DNA of 64,000 nt, from assembly GCA_049587755.1 (NCBI GenBank), contig JBAVEN010000111.1, positions 62,001 to 126,000 on the forward strand, written 5' to 3'. A program made the position numbers and the translations under genes. This document shows, piece by piece, positions 16,219 to 24,590 of the stretch. The notes under the pieces are model-generated. The model was not told where the DNA came from, searched no databases, and saw only the letters and a program-made list of their open reading frames with translations. Numbering within the stretch: position 1 is the stretch's first letter; the number at the start of each line of letters is the position of its first letter. This DNA comes from Bog-375 sp049587755. Lineage in GTDB: Bacteria > Acidobacteriota > Terriglobia > Bryobacterales > Bryobacteraceae.

Positions 16219-16456
16219 AGACTTCCTGCACGAGTTGAGCGACTACCTGGACGAGAACCTGGACGCGGAGATCAGGGCCAAGCTGGAGAGCCACATCGCC
16301 GAATGCCCTAATTGCTGGGTGATTGCGGACACCACCCGCAAGACGATCCAGATTTACAAAGGCATGGATCCCTACCCGATTCCGGCCGACGTGCAGTCGC
16401 GGCTGATGCAGGCCTTGGAACGGAAGATGGCGGCCAAGCGAAAAAGTAACACCTGA
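16205..16456 (+). CDS. Zinc-finger (zf-HC2) anti-sigma factor, soluble
   Basis: An 83-residue protein starting at TTG 16205, inside the end of the sigma gene (14-base overlap). The zf-HC2 motif is Hx3Cx2C in SHIAECPNC (about 29-37), the zinc site of ZAS-type anti-sigma factors. There is no membrane helix, so it would act in the cytoplasm, perhaps redox-responsive through its cysteines, as RsrA is. It pairs with the ECF sigma just upstream. Confidence 0.85.
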   Translation: MLTCKDFLHELSDYLDENLDAEIRAKLESHIAECPNCWVIADTTRKTIQIYKGMDPYPIPADVQSRLMQALERKMAAKRKSNT

Positions 16457-16507
16457 GGCCGAGCGAGACGTTTCCGGCGAAGCGACGCGGCCCCCACCTG
16501 TTCGAGA

Positions 16508-18547
16508 CTATTGCACCGCAACGGTGACATTCGCCTGGCTGCGCCGCGCGGTGGCCGCCGTTCCGCCAGAAACGGTGAGCGACACCGCCGCCCCGGTAGA
16601 GATGGTAGGCGGCACGATGGTGTTGATCTGGATCAGCCCGGCGACCGAGCCGCCAGCGGCGCCGGCATAACTCACGACGGCGGGCTGCCCGCCGATAGTG
16701 ACCTGGACGGGATCGTTGACGACGTCAGTGGCGCTGGCGATCACCCCATCGGCGAGCGGCGACACCAGAGTGCCCATGCCCGTCACGTAAACCACGATTG
16801 TGGATCCGCGCGAGGCGGCATTTTTCGCGGAGTTGATGGTGTAGCTACCCGAGCTGGCGCTGTAGTTCAAAATGGCGCCTTGCCCGGTTCCTAGACCTCC
16901 CAAGGTGAAAATTCCCGGATCTTCGGCCACCGCGATGACAGGATAGGTGTTGGTAAACGACGCGCCGTCCCAAACCACTACCGAGACGCTCGAGTTCGCG
17001 GTGCCCACCACGGTGGACAACTCAAACGGCACGACGGCGTTGATCTGGTTGTTGGACAGCATGATGATGGGGGCGTAAACGGTGTGGTTGCCGGCCGGCG
17101 TGAGAGTCACATCCCAGAAGGTGAAAGCGATCTGAAAGTTGTTGGCCGAATTGGCGGGATCCGGCACGGTGATGGGGAAAGACTGCACGCCGACGACGGT
17201 GGTGAGCGGAACGGTGTACGCCACCAGCGGCCCAAGATTCCGGCCGAAGATGGAGATGATCTCTCCCGGCGAGACCGCGGTCTGGCCCGCGGCCACCGGG
17301 TCAGCATCGGTCCCGACCTGCGTCGAGCGCAGCAAGTAACTGGCGGCGTTGGTGACTGCGGTGATCGCCATAGCTGTGTCGGAGAGAACGGTAAATGTTG
17401 CTGGACCTCCCGGCGCCTGCGCAGGGTTGTTGGGCGGCGCTGGATTTGTCACGAATAAGCACAAAGTCGCGGGGTTTTGCAGCAGGGCGGAAGCGTGGGG
17501 GATGGTGGCCTCCAGCACTTGTTGGCTCAGCAGGGTAGCGGTCAACTGCGTGGGCGTGCCGATGGGCGCGCCGTTGAGCGCGCACCCCCCACCGGCTTGC
17601 TGTTCCATAGTCACCACCGAAGTGGCGAAGAAATTCTGCCCGTTGATGGTGATCAAGGGATCGACCGCCGGATTTTGCACGATCACGGCTGGATAGATGG
17701 AGGTCAGCGAGGGCGGGCCGGCCGACACCACGAGGTTCACCGACACGGTGAACGATGAGCTGCCGGTGGTGGTCGGAGCGATGGTGATGGTGGCGCCGTA
17801 GCTGCCAGGCAGTAATGACTGCACGGTGGTCTGATCCAGAAGCACCGTGATCGGCACGTAGGAACCCGAGAGCGCCACGCCGCTGGTGGTCACGCCCGAA
17901 GGCGTCGAGCCCAACGGTCCCACTCGAACCCAAACGGGAGTGTTGGCGGCTCCGGTGCCGGTCGCGGCAGCGACCGTAACCGTGAACGGTATCGTGCCCC
18001 CGTTTGAAGCCACGTCGATCTCGGACGAGGTGGCCGCGGCGGTAGCGGGAAACGCGGGCCAGGCGGCGCCGGTGGTGTACGCGAACGTGAGCGTGCCGTT
18101 GCTCGAAGAAGTGGCTGGAGTGTAGTTCGCGGACGGGGAGATCACGACGAGGGAGGAAGGAGGATTGGACACCATCAAGGTAACTGGAATGGTGAGGCTC
18201 ATGCTCGCCGGCAAGGTCGAAATCGCGATGGAGCCGGGATAGCTACCCGGCGCCAGGCCAGTCGGATTCGCAGTCAGCGTCAGGGCCAGAGGCGAATATC
18301 CGGAAGCCGGAGTGACCACCAGCCAGGCGGGAACAGAGGAAGCCTGAGCCAGCACCACGCTCCCGCTCGCCGTGCCGGTTGGCAGCGTCACGGTCACTTT
18401 CGTCGACGCCGGCAGCGTAGCACTGCCGACCTGATAGGAAAAACTCACCGAAGCGGGGGAGACGGTGATGCCCGTCGAACTCGCGGCCCAGGCCCTGCCG
18501 GCAACGATCGCTGCCAGCGCCCAACCGAGGATGCGCGCCATTTTCAT
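16508..18547 (-). CDS. Large secreted Ig-like protein with TIGR03437-type C-terminus
   Basis: A 679-residue exported protein. The signal peptide (MKMARILGWALAAIVAGRAW) is followed by two BACON/viral-A-type Ig-like repeats of about 100-120 residues (SPASVSFSYQVGSATLPAST; ISPSANYTPATSSSNGTLTF), an IPT/TIG-like segment (SIYPAVIVQNPAVDPLITIN), and from about residue 390 the C-terminal domain with TNAASY, VSPGEIISIFGRNLGP, NNQINAVVPFEL and YVTGMG that defines TIGR03437 proteins of Solibacter. Such domains are thought to serve surface display or sorting; function unproven. The ATG at 18547 lacks a clear Shine-Dalgarno. Confidence 0.88.
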   Translation of the reverse strand: MKMARILGWALAAIVAGRAWAASSTGITVSPASVSFSYQVGSATLPASTKVTVTLPTGTASGSVVLAQASSVPAWLVVTPASGYSPLALTLTANPTGLAPGSYPGSIAISTLPASMSLTIPVTLMVSNPPSSLVVISPSANYTPATSSSNGTLTFAYTTGAAWPAFPATAAATSSEIDVASNGGTIPFTVTVAAATGTGAANTPVWVRVGPLGSTPSGVTTSGVALSGSYVPITVLLDQTTVQSLLPGSYGATITIAPTTTGSSSFTVSVNLVVSAGPPSLTSIYPAVIVQNPAVDPLITINGQNFFATSVVTMEQQAGGGCALNGAPIGTPTQLTATLLSQQVLEATIPHASALLQNPATLCLFVTNPAPPNNPAQAPGGPATFTVLSDTAMAITAVTNAASYLLRSTQVGTDADPVAAGQTAVSPGEIISIFGRNLGPLVAYTVPLTTVVGVQSFPITVPDPANSANNFQIAFTFWDVTLTPAGNHTVYAPIIMLSNNQINAVVPFELSTVVGTANSSVSVVVWDGASFTNTYPVIAVAEDPGIFTLGGLGTGQGAILNYSASSGSYTINSAKNAASRGSTIVVYVTGMGTLVSPLADGVIASATDVVNDPVQVTIGGQPAVVSYAGAAGGSVAGLIQINTIVPPTISTGAAVSLTVSGGTAATARRSQANVTVAVQ

Positions 18548-18868
18548 GATGGATATATCGGCGCAGATGCGGGCGAACTTTACAGACGGCTGAACGCGCG
18601 GCCAGTCGCCTTTTCCGGGCCCGCCACAGCCACCGCCAGCCGCCGCATGATATGCTGAAGCCGGATGTGAAACCACTAGCGTAAGGCCATTATTTTGTTC
18701 GGGCTATCGGATTCGGTCCGGGCCGCGCGAGAGTTTTGCAAGGTGGCTGGCGCAAGGGTGTGCAAGACATTTGATGATTGGCCTCCGACGCCGGTTTAGC
18801 GGATGCCTGCCGCGCGCTGCCCGCGCCCGTCAAAAGGCCATGGAGCCCAAGAAAAGACGAGGACCTCG
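18548..18868. other. Divergent intergenic region
   Basis: 321 bases between the divergent TIGR03437 gene and the phosphoribosyltransferase. No tRNA, hairpin-rich element or gene is apparent. Confidence 0.4.
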
Positions 18869-19477
18869 ATGCACCTCATCCCCACGCAGGAGGAAGTGGT
18901 CGCCGTGCTGCGAGAAACAGGAGCATTGCGCGACGGCCATTTTGAATACCCCACCGGTCTGCATTCCAACGAGTACCTCAAGGTGCCGCTGGCGATGCGT
19001 TATTCCCGGCATCAGCGGATGATGTCGGTGGGTTTGAGCCGGCTGTTGCGCGCCCATCCGGAAATCCGCGCCATCAGCAAAGACCTCTCGATGGTGGCGC
19101 CGACAACCGGCGGGTTGGCGCTGGCCTTCGGCTTGTGTGACGCCCTGCGCGCGCGCCAGGTGTACTGGGCGGAGCGAGAGCACAGCCAGGACCCGCTTCG
19201 TTTCCGCCAGTTCCTGCGTCCCGAACCGGGCGAGCCGGTGGTGTTGGTGGACGACATCCTGCGCACCGGCCACCAGTTGAACGAATTGAAAACGCTGCTG
19301 GAGTCCTACAAGGCAAAAGTGGTGGGACTGGCGGTGGCTGTTTACCAGCCCAATCCCACCACGGTAAGTTTCGGCGACCTCCCGCTGTATTATCTGGCCA
19401 AGCTCGACGCCAGTTATTATGTCGACGGGGAGCATTGCGAATGGTGCAAGCGGGGCGTGCCCCTGGAGAAGGTTTGA
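18869..19477 (+). CDS. Type I phosphoribosyltransferase (orotate PRTase-like)
   Basis: A 202-residue enzyme of the PRTase fold. The PRPP-binding loop is VVLVDDILRTGHQ (about 124-136); the N-terminal hood carries GHFEYPTGLHSNEYLKVPLA, which resembles PyrE. A C-terminal HCEWC pair of cysteines (about 190-194) is unusual for PyrE and could bind a metal. OMP synthesis is the likeliest reaction, but other PRTases share this layout, so pyrE is not asserted. ATG 18869 has GACGAGGA upstream. It is followed closely by a methyltransferase gene whose earliest TTG start overlaps its stop. Confidence 0.8.
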   Translation: MHLIPTQEEVVAVLRETGALRDGHFEYPTGLHSNEYLKVPLAMRYSRHQRMMSVGLSRLLRAHPEIRAISKDLSMVAPTTGGLALAFGLCDALRARQVYWAEREHSQDPLRFRQFLRPEPGEPVVLVDDILRTGHQLNELKTLLESYKAKVVGLAVAVYQPNPTTVSFGDLPLYYLAKLDASYYVDGEHCEWCKRGVPLEKV

Positions 19478-19509
19478 AGGCGCGAGAGCAAGGGTGGCGG
19501 AGCGATCCG

Positions 19510-20070
19510 GTGGCACGAAAGCCCGGCGCGATGTGGCTGGCGGTGGGTCTCTGCGCAGCCGCCCTGGGCGGCGGCCTGCGCGCTCAGGATGCCGCGCCGG
19601 CAAAACTCGCGCCGTATTACCCGACCCCGGAAACCATCGTGGAACGGATGCTGCTGCTGGGCGGCTTGAGGGCCGGCGAAAAAATATTCGACCTCGGATC
19701 GGGCGACGGCCGCATCGTGATTATGGCGGCGCAGAAGTTTCATGCGGACGCGGTGGGCGTGGAGATCGACCCGGACTTGTGCCGCCAGAGCCAGGCGCGG
19801 ATTGCCAAGCTGGGGCTGGAAAAAAGCGCCCGCATCATTCACGGCGACCTGCTGGCGCAGAACTACGGCTCGGCAGACCTGGTGACGGTCTACCTGCTGC
19901 CGGATTCGATCAACGGCAAAGTCGAGCCGCTACTGGATCGCCAATTGAAGAAGGGTGCGCGCGTAGTAGCCCACGATTTCGAATTTCGCGCCTGGACTCC
20001 GGAGAAGGTGGAAAACATCGCCGACGACGGGGAAGGGCGCAGCCACACGTTGTACTTGTACCGAAAGTGA
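19510..20070 (+). CDS. Exported or membrane-anchored class I methyltransferase
   Basis: A 186-residue SAM-dependent enzyme with motif I IFDLGSGDGRIVIMAAQ (about 59-75), acidic VGVEIDP and the unusual IIHGDLL...DLVTVYLLPDSIN in motif IV, as in methyltransferase-25-like proteins of Acidobacteria. GTG 19510 is chosen (GGAG 7 bases upstream) and gives a hydrophobic N-terminal segment ending LGGGLRAQD, like a signal peptide. A TTG at 19474, overlapping the previous stop, is an alternative. Substrate unknown. Confidence 0.8.
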   Translation: MARKPGAMWLAVGLCAAALGGGLRAQDAAPAKLAPYYPTPETIVERMLLLGGLRAGEKIFDLGSGDGRIVIMAAQKFHADAVGVEIDPDLCRQSQARIAKLGLEKSARIIHGDLLAQNYGSADLVTVYLLPDSINGKVEPLLDRQLKKGARVVAHDFEFRAWTPEKVENIADDGEGRSHTLYLYRK

Positions 20071-20074
20071 TACC

Positions 20075-21223
20075 TTGCTGGACGCATTGAGAATCGGCTG
20101 GCCGCGAGCGACGGCGTGGGCCCGGGCGGTGCTGGCCGCGGTGGCGCTGGGGTGGATCTTTTTCGGCCAGTCCGGCGGTTTTTCGATATCTTTCTACCTG
20201 ATGGCGCTGTACCTGGTCTGCGCTGTCCTGCTGGCGGTACAGACGCGCACGCCGCATGGCGTTTTCGCGCTGCTGGTGCTGGTTGCCGACGTCGTCTACC
20301 TGCTGGTGGCCGCGGCTTATGGCGGAGAACGGCTGCTCTGGTTCGGTTCGGTCTTCTTGCTTTACGTGCTCGCGGAGGCCCTGGCATTTTTCGGCGTGAC
20401 GGAGGTGGCGCTGGTGTCGGCGGTGGCCGCTGCATTTTGCATCGCACAGCCATCGCTGGCGCTGGACTCTCTGCTGAGAACGGTGGTGGTGGGCGGCGCG
20501 CTGGCCTGCGGCGCGGCCCTCTACAAGCGGCGGTTGACCGCGCGCCTCGCCGCGCTCGAAGGGCGCGCCGCCGAGGCGCAGCAGGAGGCCGAGAAGGCCC
20601 GTGAAACCGAGCGCCAGCGGATCGCTTCGGATTTTCACGATGGCCCGCTGCAAAGCTTCATCAGCCTGCAAATGCGGCTCGAGATTCTGAAGAAGCTGCT
20701 GGAGCGCGACTTCGAAGCCGGCATGGAGGAACTGCGGGGGCTGCAATCCCTGGCGGTGGGACAGGTACGCGACCTGCGTATGTTCCTGAATGCGATGCGG
20801 CCGGTGGATGTGGATGGAGCTAATTTTGTGGCCACCGCGCGGCGCACCGCGGAATCGTTCCAGAAGGAAAGCGGCATTCCGGTGACATTCAACAGTTCGG
20901 CCGGGCCAATCGGCCTGCCGCCGGAGATGACCGCTGAAGCGCTGCAGATGATTCGCGAAGCCCTGCACAACGTGCAGAAGCACGCCGCGGCCACGCGCGT
21001 CGCCGTGTCGCTCGAAAAGGCCGGCGCCGGCCTCGAGATCTCGATCGAAGACAATGGACACGGCTTCGCGTTTTCCGGGTCGTATTCGCTCGAGGAGCTC
21101 GAACTGCTGCGGCTGGGCCCGGCCAGCCTGAAGCGGCGCGCCCGATCGCTGAACGCGGATATGCAGCTTGAATCGCGCCCCGGCCGCGGCACGGGCCTGA
21201 AGGTCCGCATCCCCCTGCAATAG
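20075..21223 (+). CDS. Sensor histidine kinase, NarL/DesK type (HisKA_3)
   Basis: A 382-residue membrane kinase. Five or so helices (about residues 15-155) form an N-terminal membrane sensor without a large extracytoplasmic loop; a coiled coil (LAALEGRAAEAQQEAEKARE) leads to the HisKA_3 phosphoacceptor RQRIASDFHDGPLQSF (His near 188), and the HATPase has EALHNVQKHAAAT (N box) and SIEDNGHGF (G1). No response regulator is adjacent, so it is an orphan. Start TTG 20075 follows the upstream stop by 4 bases, suggesting co-transcription with the methyltransferase. Confidence 0.88.
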   Translation: MLDALRIGWPRATAWARAVLAAVALGWIFFGQSGGFSISFYLMALYLVCAVLLAVQTRTPHGVFALLVLVADVVYLLVAAAYGGERLLWFGSVFLLYVLAEALAFFGVTEVALVSAVAAAFCIAQPSLALDSLLRTVVVGGALACGAALYKRRLTARLAALEGRAAEAQQEAEKARETERQRIASDFHDGPLQSFISLQMRLEILKKLLERDFEAGMEELRGLQSLAVGQVRDLRMFLNAMRPVDVDGANFVATARRTAESFQKESGIPVTFNSSAGPIGLPPEMTAEALQMIREALHNVQKHAAATRVAVSLEKAGAGLEISIEDNGHGFAFSGSYSLEELELLRLGPASLKRRARSLNADMQLESRPGRGTGLKVRIPLQ

Positions 21224-21249
21224 GAATATACTCGGCGAAAGGAGGACTA

Positions 21250-21418
21250 ATGCCCAGCGGCCATCGCCAGCGAGCTTGGCTACCTCGCCGGTTGGTTGGG
21301 CGCCGGTGACCTGATGCATCCCGACGGCACCAAGCGCGCCGAGCTATTGGGGAAGTGTCACCGCAGCGATTCGTTCGACACGCTCTTCAATGCTCTAGCC
21401 GGCAAGCAAATCCCGTAG
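21250..21418 (+). pseudogene. Frameshifted remnant of a small gene
   Basis: AAGGAGG stands 4 bases before ATG 21250, but that frame ends after 19 codons. From about 21260 the next frame reads a protein-like tail (AIASELGYLAGWLGAGDLMH, then KCHRSDSFDTLFNALAGKQI) to a TAG at 21418. The simplest reading is an intact RBS and start whose frame has been shifted near codon 3, by a one- or two-base change or a larger deletion. Family unknown. Confidence 0.5.
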
Positions 21419-21440
21419 CACCGGGTTTTGCGGCGTGTGC

Positions 21441-21446
21441 TACGCT
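21441..21446 (+). promoter_or_regulatory. Putative -10 box (TACGCT) for leaderless bshA
   Basis: TACGCT ends 6 bases before the bshA GTG, with no Shine-Dalgarno. Confidence 0.35.
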
Positions 21447-21452
21447 GATCGC

Positions 21453-22601
21453 GTGAACGTCGGCATCACCTGTTATCCAACGTACGGCGGCAGCGGCATC
21501 GTCGCCACCGAGCTGGGCATGGAACTGGCCGCGCGCGGGCACGAGGTCCACTTTATCACCTACGCCAACCCGATCCGCCTCGACCCCTGTTCGCCGCGCA
21601 TCCATTACCACGAAGTCGAAGTCTCGAATTATCCGCTGTTCCAATACCCGCCCTATTGCCTGGCGCTGGCGTCGCGCATGGCGGATGTGGCCGAAGCCTA
21701 CGCGCTCGACCTGCTGCACGTGCATTACGCCATCCCGCATTCCATCTCCGCCATGCTGGCGCAGCAGATTCTGGCGCCCAAGCGCCGTCTGCCTTTCATC
21801 ACCACGCTGCACGGCACCGATATTACGCTGGTCGGCGCCGATCCTTCCTACTTCCCCATCACCAAGTTTTCGATTGAACGGTCCGACGGCATTACCGCCA
21901 TCAGCGAGTACCTGCGCCAGCAGACGGCGGCCGTGTTCGGCATCGGCGACCAGATTCGCGTGATCAAGAACTTCGTCAACTGCGACCTGTACCATCCCGA
22001 CCACTCGAAGAGCGGCGCCGCGGCCTACTCGCCGGACGGGGAAAAACTGTTGATTCACCTTTCCAATTTCCGCCCGGTCAAGCGGGCACTCGATTGCATT
22101 CGCATTCTGGCCGAGGTGCGCCGCAAGACGCCGGCGCGGCTGCTGATGGTGGGCGACGGACCCGATCGCGGGCCCGCCGAGCACTTGGCGCGCGAGCTGA
22201 AGGTGGACCGTCACGTGCTGTTTCTCGGCAAGCAGGACCACGTAGAGCGCATCATCCCGCTGGCGCACGTGCTGCTGATGCCGAGCGACCTGGAATCGTT
22301 CGGGCTGGTGGCGCTCGAAGCCATGGCGTGCGGTGTGGTGCCGGTGGCGACGCGCGTGGGCGGAGTGCCGGAAGTGATCACCGACGGCGAAGACGGTTAC
22401 CTGGAAGCCCCCGGCGATATCGCCGCGCAGGCCGCCCGCGTGGCCGCGCTGCTGACCGACGATGCGCTGCATTCGCGCATGGCCGGAGCCGGCCGATGGA
22501 ACGCCTCCGAGCGTTTCTGCTCGGAGAAAATCATTCCCCAATACGAGCAATATTACGAGGACGTGGTGGCAGGGAGGCAGACGGCGCAAGCGGGGGCTTA
22601 G
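21453..22601 (+). CDS. bshA: N-acetyl-alpha-D-glucosaminyl L-malate synthase BshA
   Basis: BshA is a GT4 enzyme that joins UDP-GlcNAc and L-malate, the first step to bacillithiol, a low-molecular-weight thiol. The 382-residue product has the BshA N-terminus VGITCYPTYGGSGIVATELG, then HVHYAIPHSISA, FITTLHGTDITLVG and FSIERSDGITAISEYL; the donor half has HLSNFRPVKR, MVGDGPDR and PSDLESFGLVALEAMACG (E-x7-E). The GTG at 21453 matches the family start and follows a TACGCT box. bshB/bshC are not in the window. Confidence 0.95.
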   Translation: MNVGITCYPTYGGSGIVATELGMELAARGHEVHFITYANPIRLDPCSPRIHYHEVEVSNYPLFQYPPYCLALASRMADVAEAYALDLLHVHYAIPHSISAMLAQQILAPKRRLPFITTLHGTDITLVGADPSYFPITKFSIERSDGITAISEYLRQQTAAVFGIGDQIRVIKNFVNCDLYHPDHSKSGAAAYSPDGEKLLIHLSNFRPVKRALDCIRILAEVRRKTPARLLMVGDGPDRGPAEHLARELKVDRHVLFLGKQDHVERIIPLAHVLLMPSDLESFGLVALEAMACGVVPVATRVGGVPEVITDGEDGYLEAPGDIAAQAARVAALLTDDALHSRMAGAGRWNASERFCSEKIIPQYEQYYEDVVAGRQTAQAGA

Positions 22602-22644
22602 CGGTGACTCTTCGTCTCAAAAGAGAATGGAAACACGTAGCCCT

Positions 22645-23037
22645 GTCACGGGTTTCCCGAGGTTGCCGCGGCAATCAGCCGGTTCAGCGAATCGTACGTG
22701 TAGCTCACGTTCTCCCCGGTGACCGCGTCCGAAGACGACACAATCCGCCCGTTGTTTAGGGTGGCAAAAAGATACGCGGTTCAGGCTGACCACGTTTTTC
22801 CGGTGATCGCGTCCGAAGACAACGCGATCCGGCCGTTGTTCTGGGTGGCAAAAAGATACGCAGTTCAGGAGCCTGTCGGAGATAGAATTTCCACAACCAT
22901 CCGTTGTGATGGGCTGAAGCAGCGACCACGAGATATTGGGGTCGAAATGGTCAAAAACCGTTCACTCCGACAGGTTCTCAGGCTGACCACGTTTTTCCAC
23001 CACGTTTTTCCCATAACGTAGCCTGTCACCGCCCATG
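22645..23037 (-). pseudogene. Remnant of RHS/YD-repeat protein, tandemly broken
   Basis: On the minus strand, one frame reads AYLFATLNNGRIVSSSDAVT and VSYTYDSLNRLIAAATSGNP then stop at 22645, a clear RHS/YD repeat. Just upstream a second copy reads AYLFATQNNGRIALSSDAIT and stops within GKTWSA; a third decayed piece (AVTGYVMGKTW) lies near 23000-23037. The copies are interrupted by a MITE. None has a start codon with RBS, so this is debris of an RHS gene, downstream of the toxin/immunity cassette. Confidence 0.75.
22869..22977. mobile_element. 109-bp MITE with 13-bp terminal inverted repeats and 4-bp target duplication
   Basis: The ends are GAGCCTGTCGGAG and CTCCGACAGGTTC, matching at 12 of 13 positions as inverted repeats. 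TCAG stands on both sides (22865-22868 and 22978-22981). The sister RHS-repeat copy at 22780 is uninterrupted at the same point (GTTCAGGCTGACC), showing the empty site. No coding capacity; mobilised in trans by an unidentified transposase. Confidence 0.8.
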
Positions 23038-23067
23038 TCACTGCTTTGCCCAATGAGAGTACGGTTT

Positions 23068-23637
23068 TCACTGATACAAGGGCGCCTCCCCGGCCGCCGA
23101 GGAGAGCACGATTACGCCAGCGGCGTCCCCGACGAGCGGCTTGGCGGGGGGAACAGTGGGGTTGGTTGGATACGTCTTGCCGTCGAACCGGAGCCGCGCC
23201 TGGTACGCCGGCGTTCCTCCGCCCTGCACCCAGACGCTGATGTCGTGCCAGCCGTTCGCTTCGCTCGCCAGAACGCGAATTGGCGGCCGCGTGATCGTGA
23301 CGTTTGTAACCACTCTCCAAGAAGGCCCGTCTTTAGTTAATATCAGCGTCCGACAACCCCCGCTTCCACACCAAAGCCAGCCGGTCACGTAAACAATGGC
23401 CTGCGGCTCCTTGCTGCCAGTGAGGTGCACAAAGGCAACCGAGATTCGCGTTGTCTTATCCTCCCTCCAGGGTGGTGTTTCAAGGTAACTCTGGAGAAAC
23501 TTCTCGAGGGAGTGCCGCGCCTCTACTGAGACAACCGCCCACAATCCGTCGCGCACTTGAGCCACACACACAGTTACTGCCGGGAAAGCACACAACATGA
23601 TGACCATGATGCAGAGCCCTGCCAGAAATCGCTTCAT
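23068..23637 (-). CDS. Exported protein, candidate immunity protein to the adjacent RHS toxin
   Basis: A 189-residue protein with a signal peptide (MKRFLAGLCIMVIMLCAFPA) ending near VCVAQV, so probably periplasmic. The body has WLWCGSGGCRTLILTKDG (a possible disulfide), WRVVTNVTITRPPIRVLASE, GWHDISVWVQGGG and ARLRFDGKTYPTNPT. I do not recognise a named family. It starts 10 bases after the stop of the RHS C-terminal lytic-transglycosylase gene, the standard immunity position, and periplasmic location fits protection from a peptidoglycan-targeting toxin. Immunity is inference. Its base composition is less GC-rich than its neighbours. Confidence 0.7.
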   Translation of the reverse strand: MKRFLAGLCIMVIMLCAFPAVTVCVAQVRDGLWAVVSVEARHSLEKFLQSYLETPPWREDKTTRISVAFVHLTGSKEPQAIVYVTGWLWCGSGGCRTLILTKDGPSWRVVTNVTITRPPIRVLASEANGWHDISVWVQGGGTPAYQARLRFDGKTYPTNPTVPPAKPLVGDAAGVIVLSSAAGEAPLYQ

Positions 23638-23646
23638 ACGGTCAGC

Positions 23647-24549
23647 CTACTGGAAACAGCTCATCATCGCTACAACATTGCTCCCGAAGTTGCTACCCGG
23701 TGTACCGTTGTCGATCGTGTTCGGGTTGCCGCTTATACCACCGGGTCCGAGATTGTAGGAAGCGGCGGTCGCTTGCAGGAGTTGTGCTGGCGTGAAGTTG
23801 AATTGGGATGCGAGGTAAGTCATGTTGTTGTTGAGCATATTCGCGGCGTAATTGGCCGCCCATGTCAGGTTGGCAGCCTGCGCATATGTTGCGTTCGCAG
23901 GGACGCTTATTTGAAATACACCGACTCCGACGCCGGCCCCGTCTTTCTCGCTGCCGTTCTCGACGTTCGATTCCCGGATCGCGAGCGCGGCAAGCATCGT
24001 CCACGGGATACTCGTCCCTAGCACAGCCGCCTGAAAGATGCTCTGGTCGGCTAGCGCACGCTGTACGCCCGCCGTAGTCTTGCCTGTTACCGCAAGCGCA
24101 TCCAGGCAGTCCTTGCTGAATCCCACTATCGGACTCGGCTTAGCGGGCTGACTTGGTAGGGTGCCTCCCGTTCCGCCCGCTCCGTCGCCGAAACACGTGA
24201 AGACGGGATCAACTTCGGTGCCCCCCCAGCAGAAAGGAAAGGGAGGGGGGAAAACGACTAAGCACGTGCTATTGTCCGCAGCGTAAACCGCACAACCTGA
24301 TGTCGCCGGCCCTGGTGGCGCGACTATGGTGTCCAATCCTGTGGGATCGCTGCTATTCACCGGGTCGCCTCCCGTGTATGCGTAGCGATTCCAGCTCTGC
24401 GGGTCACTGGCATGCGCGTTGCCCGCTGTGCGTAAACGGGACAGACGCATTTTCTGAGGGACAAACGGAGAGTAACCAGCATGGATGTGAATAGAAAGTG
24501 CATTTTTCCCGTCTCTTTCCCCTTCGACATCGAATGGCTTGCCGTGCAC
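23647..24549 (-). CDS. Orphan RHS C-terminal segment with lytic-transglycosylase (lysozyme-like) toxin domain
   Basis: The frame holds the end of an RHS core (ASDPQSWNRYAYTGGDPVNS, SDPTGLD) near residues 50-77, a Pro/Gly-rich linker, then a lysozyme-like domain: WTMLAALAIRESNVENGSEK with the catalytic-type Glu after ARES, VGVGVFQISVPANATYAQAA, and LLQATAASYNLGPGG. This matches SLT/goose-lysozyme-like peptidoglycan-cleaving domains. The RHS shell expected upstream is absent: only about 50 atypical residues precede it before the TPR gene begins, so this is an orphan rhs-CT module. ATG 24450 is an alternative start. The immunity candidate follows 10 bases on. Confidence 0.75.
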   Translation of the reverse strand: MHGKPFDVEGERDGKNALSIHIHAGYSPFVPQKMRLSRLRTAGNAHASDPQSWNRYAYTGGDPVNSSDPTGLDTIVAPPGPATSGCAVYAADNSTCLVVFPPPFPFCWGGTEVDPVFTCFGDGAGGTGGTLPSQPAKPSPIVGFSKDCLDALAVTGKTTAGVQRALADQSIFQAAVLGTSIPWTMLAALAIRESNVENGSEKDGAGVGVGVFQISVPANATYAQAANLTWAANYAANMLNNNMTYLASQFNFTPAQLLQATAASYNLGPGGISGNPNTIDNGTPGSNFGSNVVAMMSCFQ

Positions 24550-24590
24550 CTTTTCTTGAGTCTGAATCGAACCGATGAATTTGCGCTTGT

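Noticed and set aside
21387..22589. 400-codon antisense frame over bshA
   Set aside because: Shadow frame; bshA on the plus strand has full-length family motifs.
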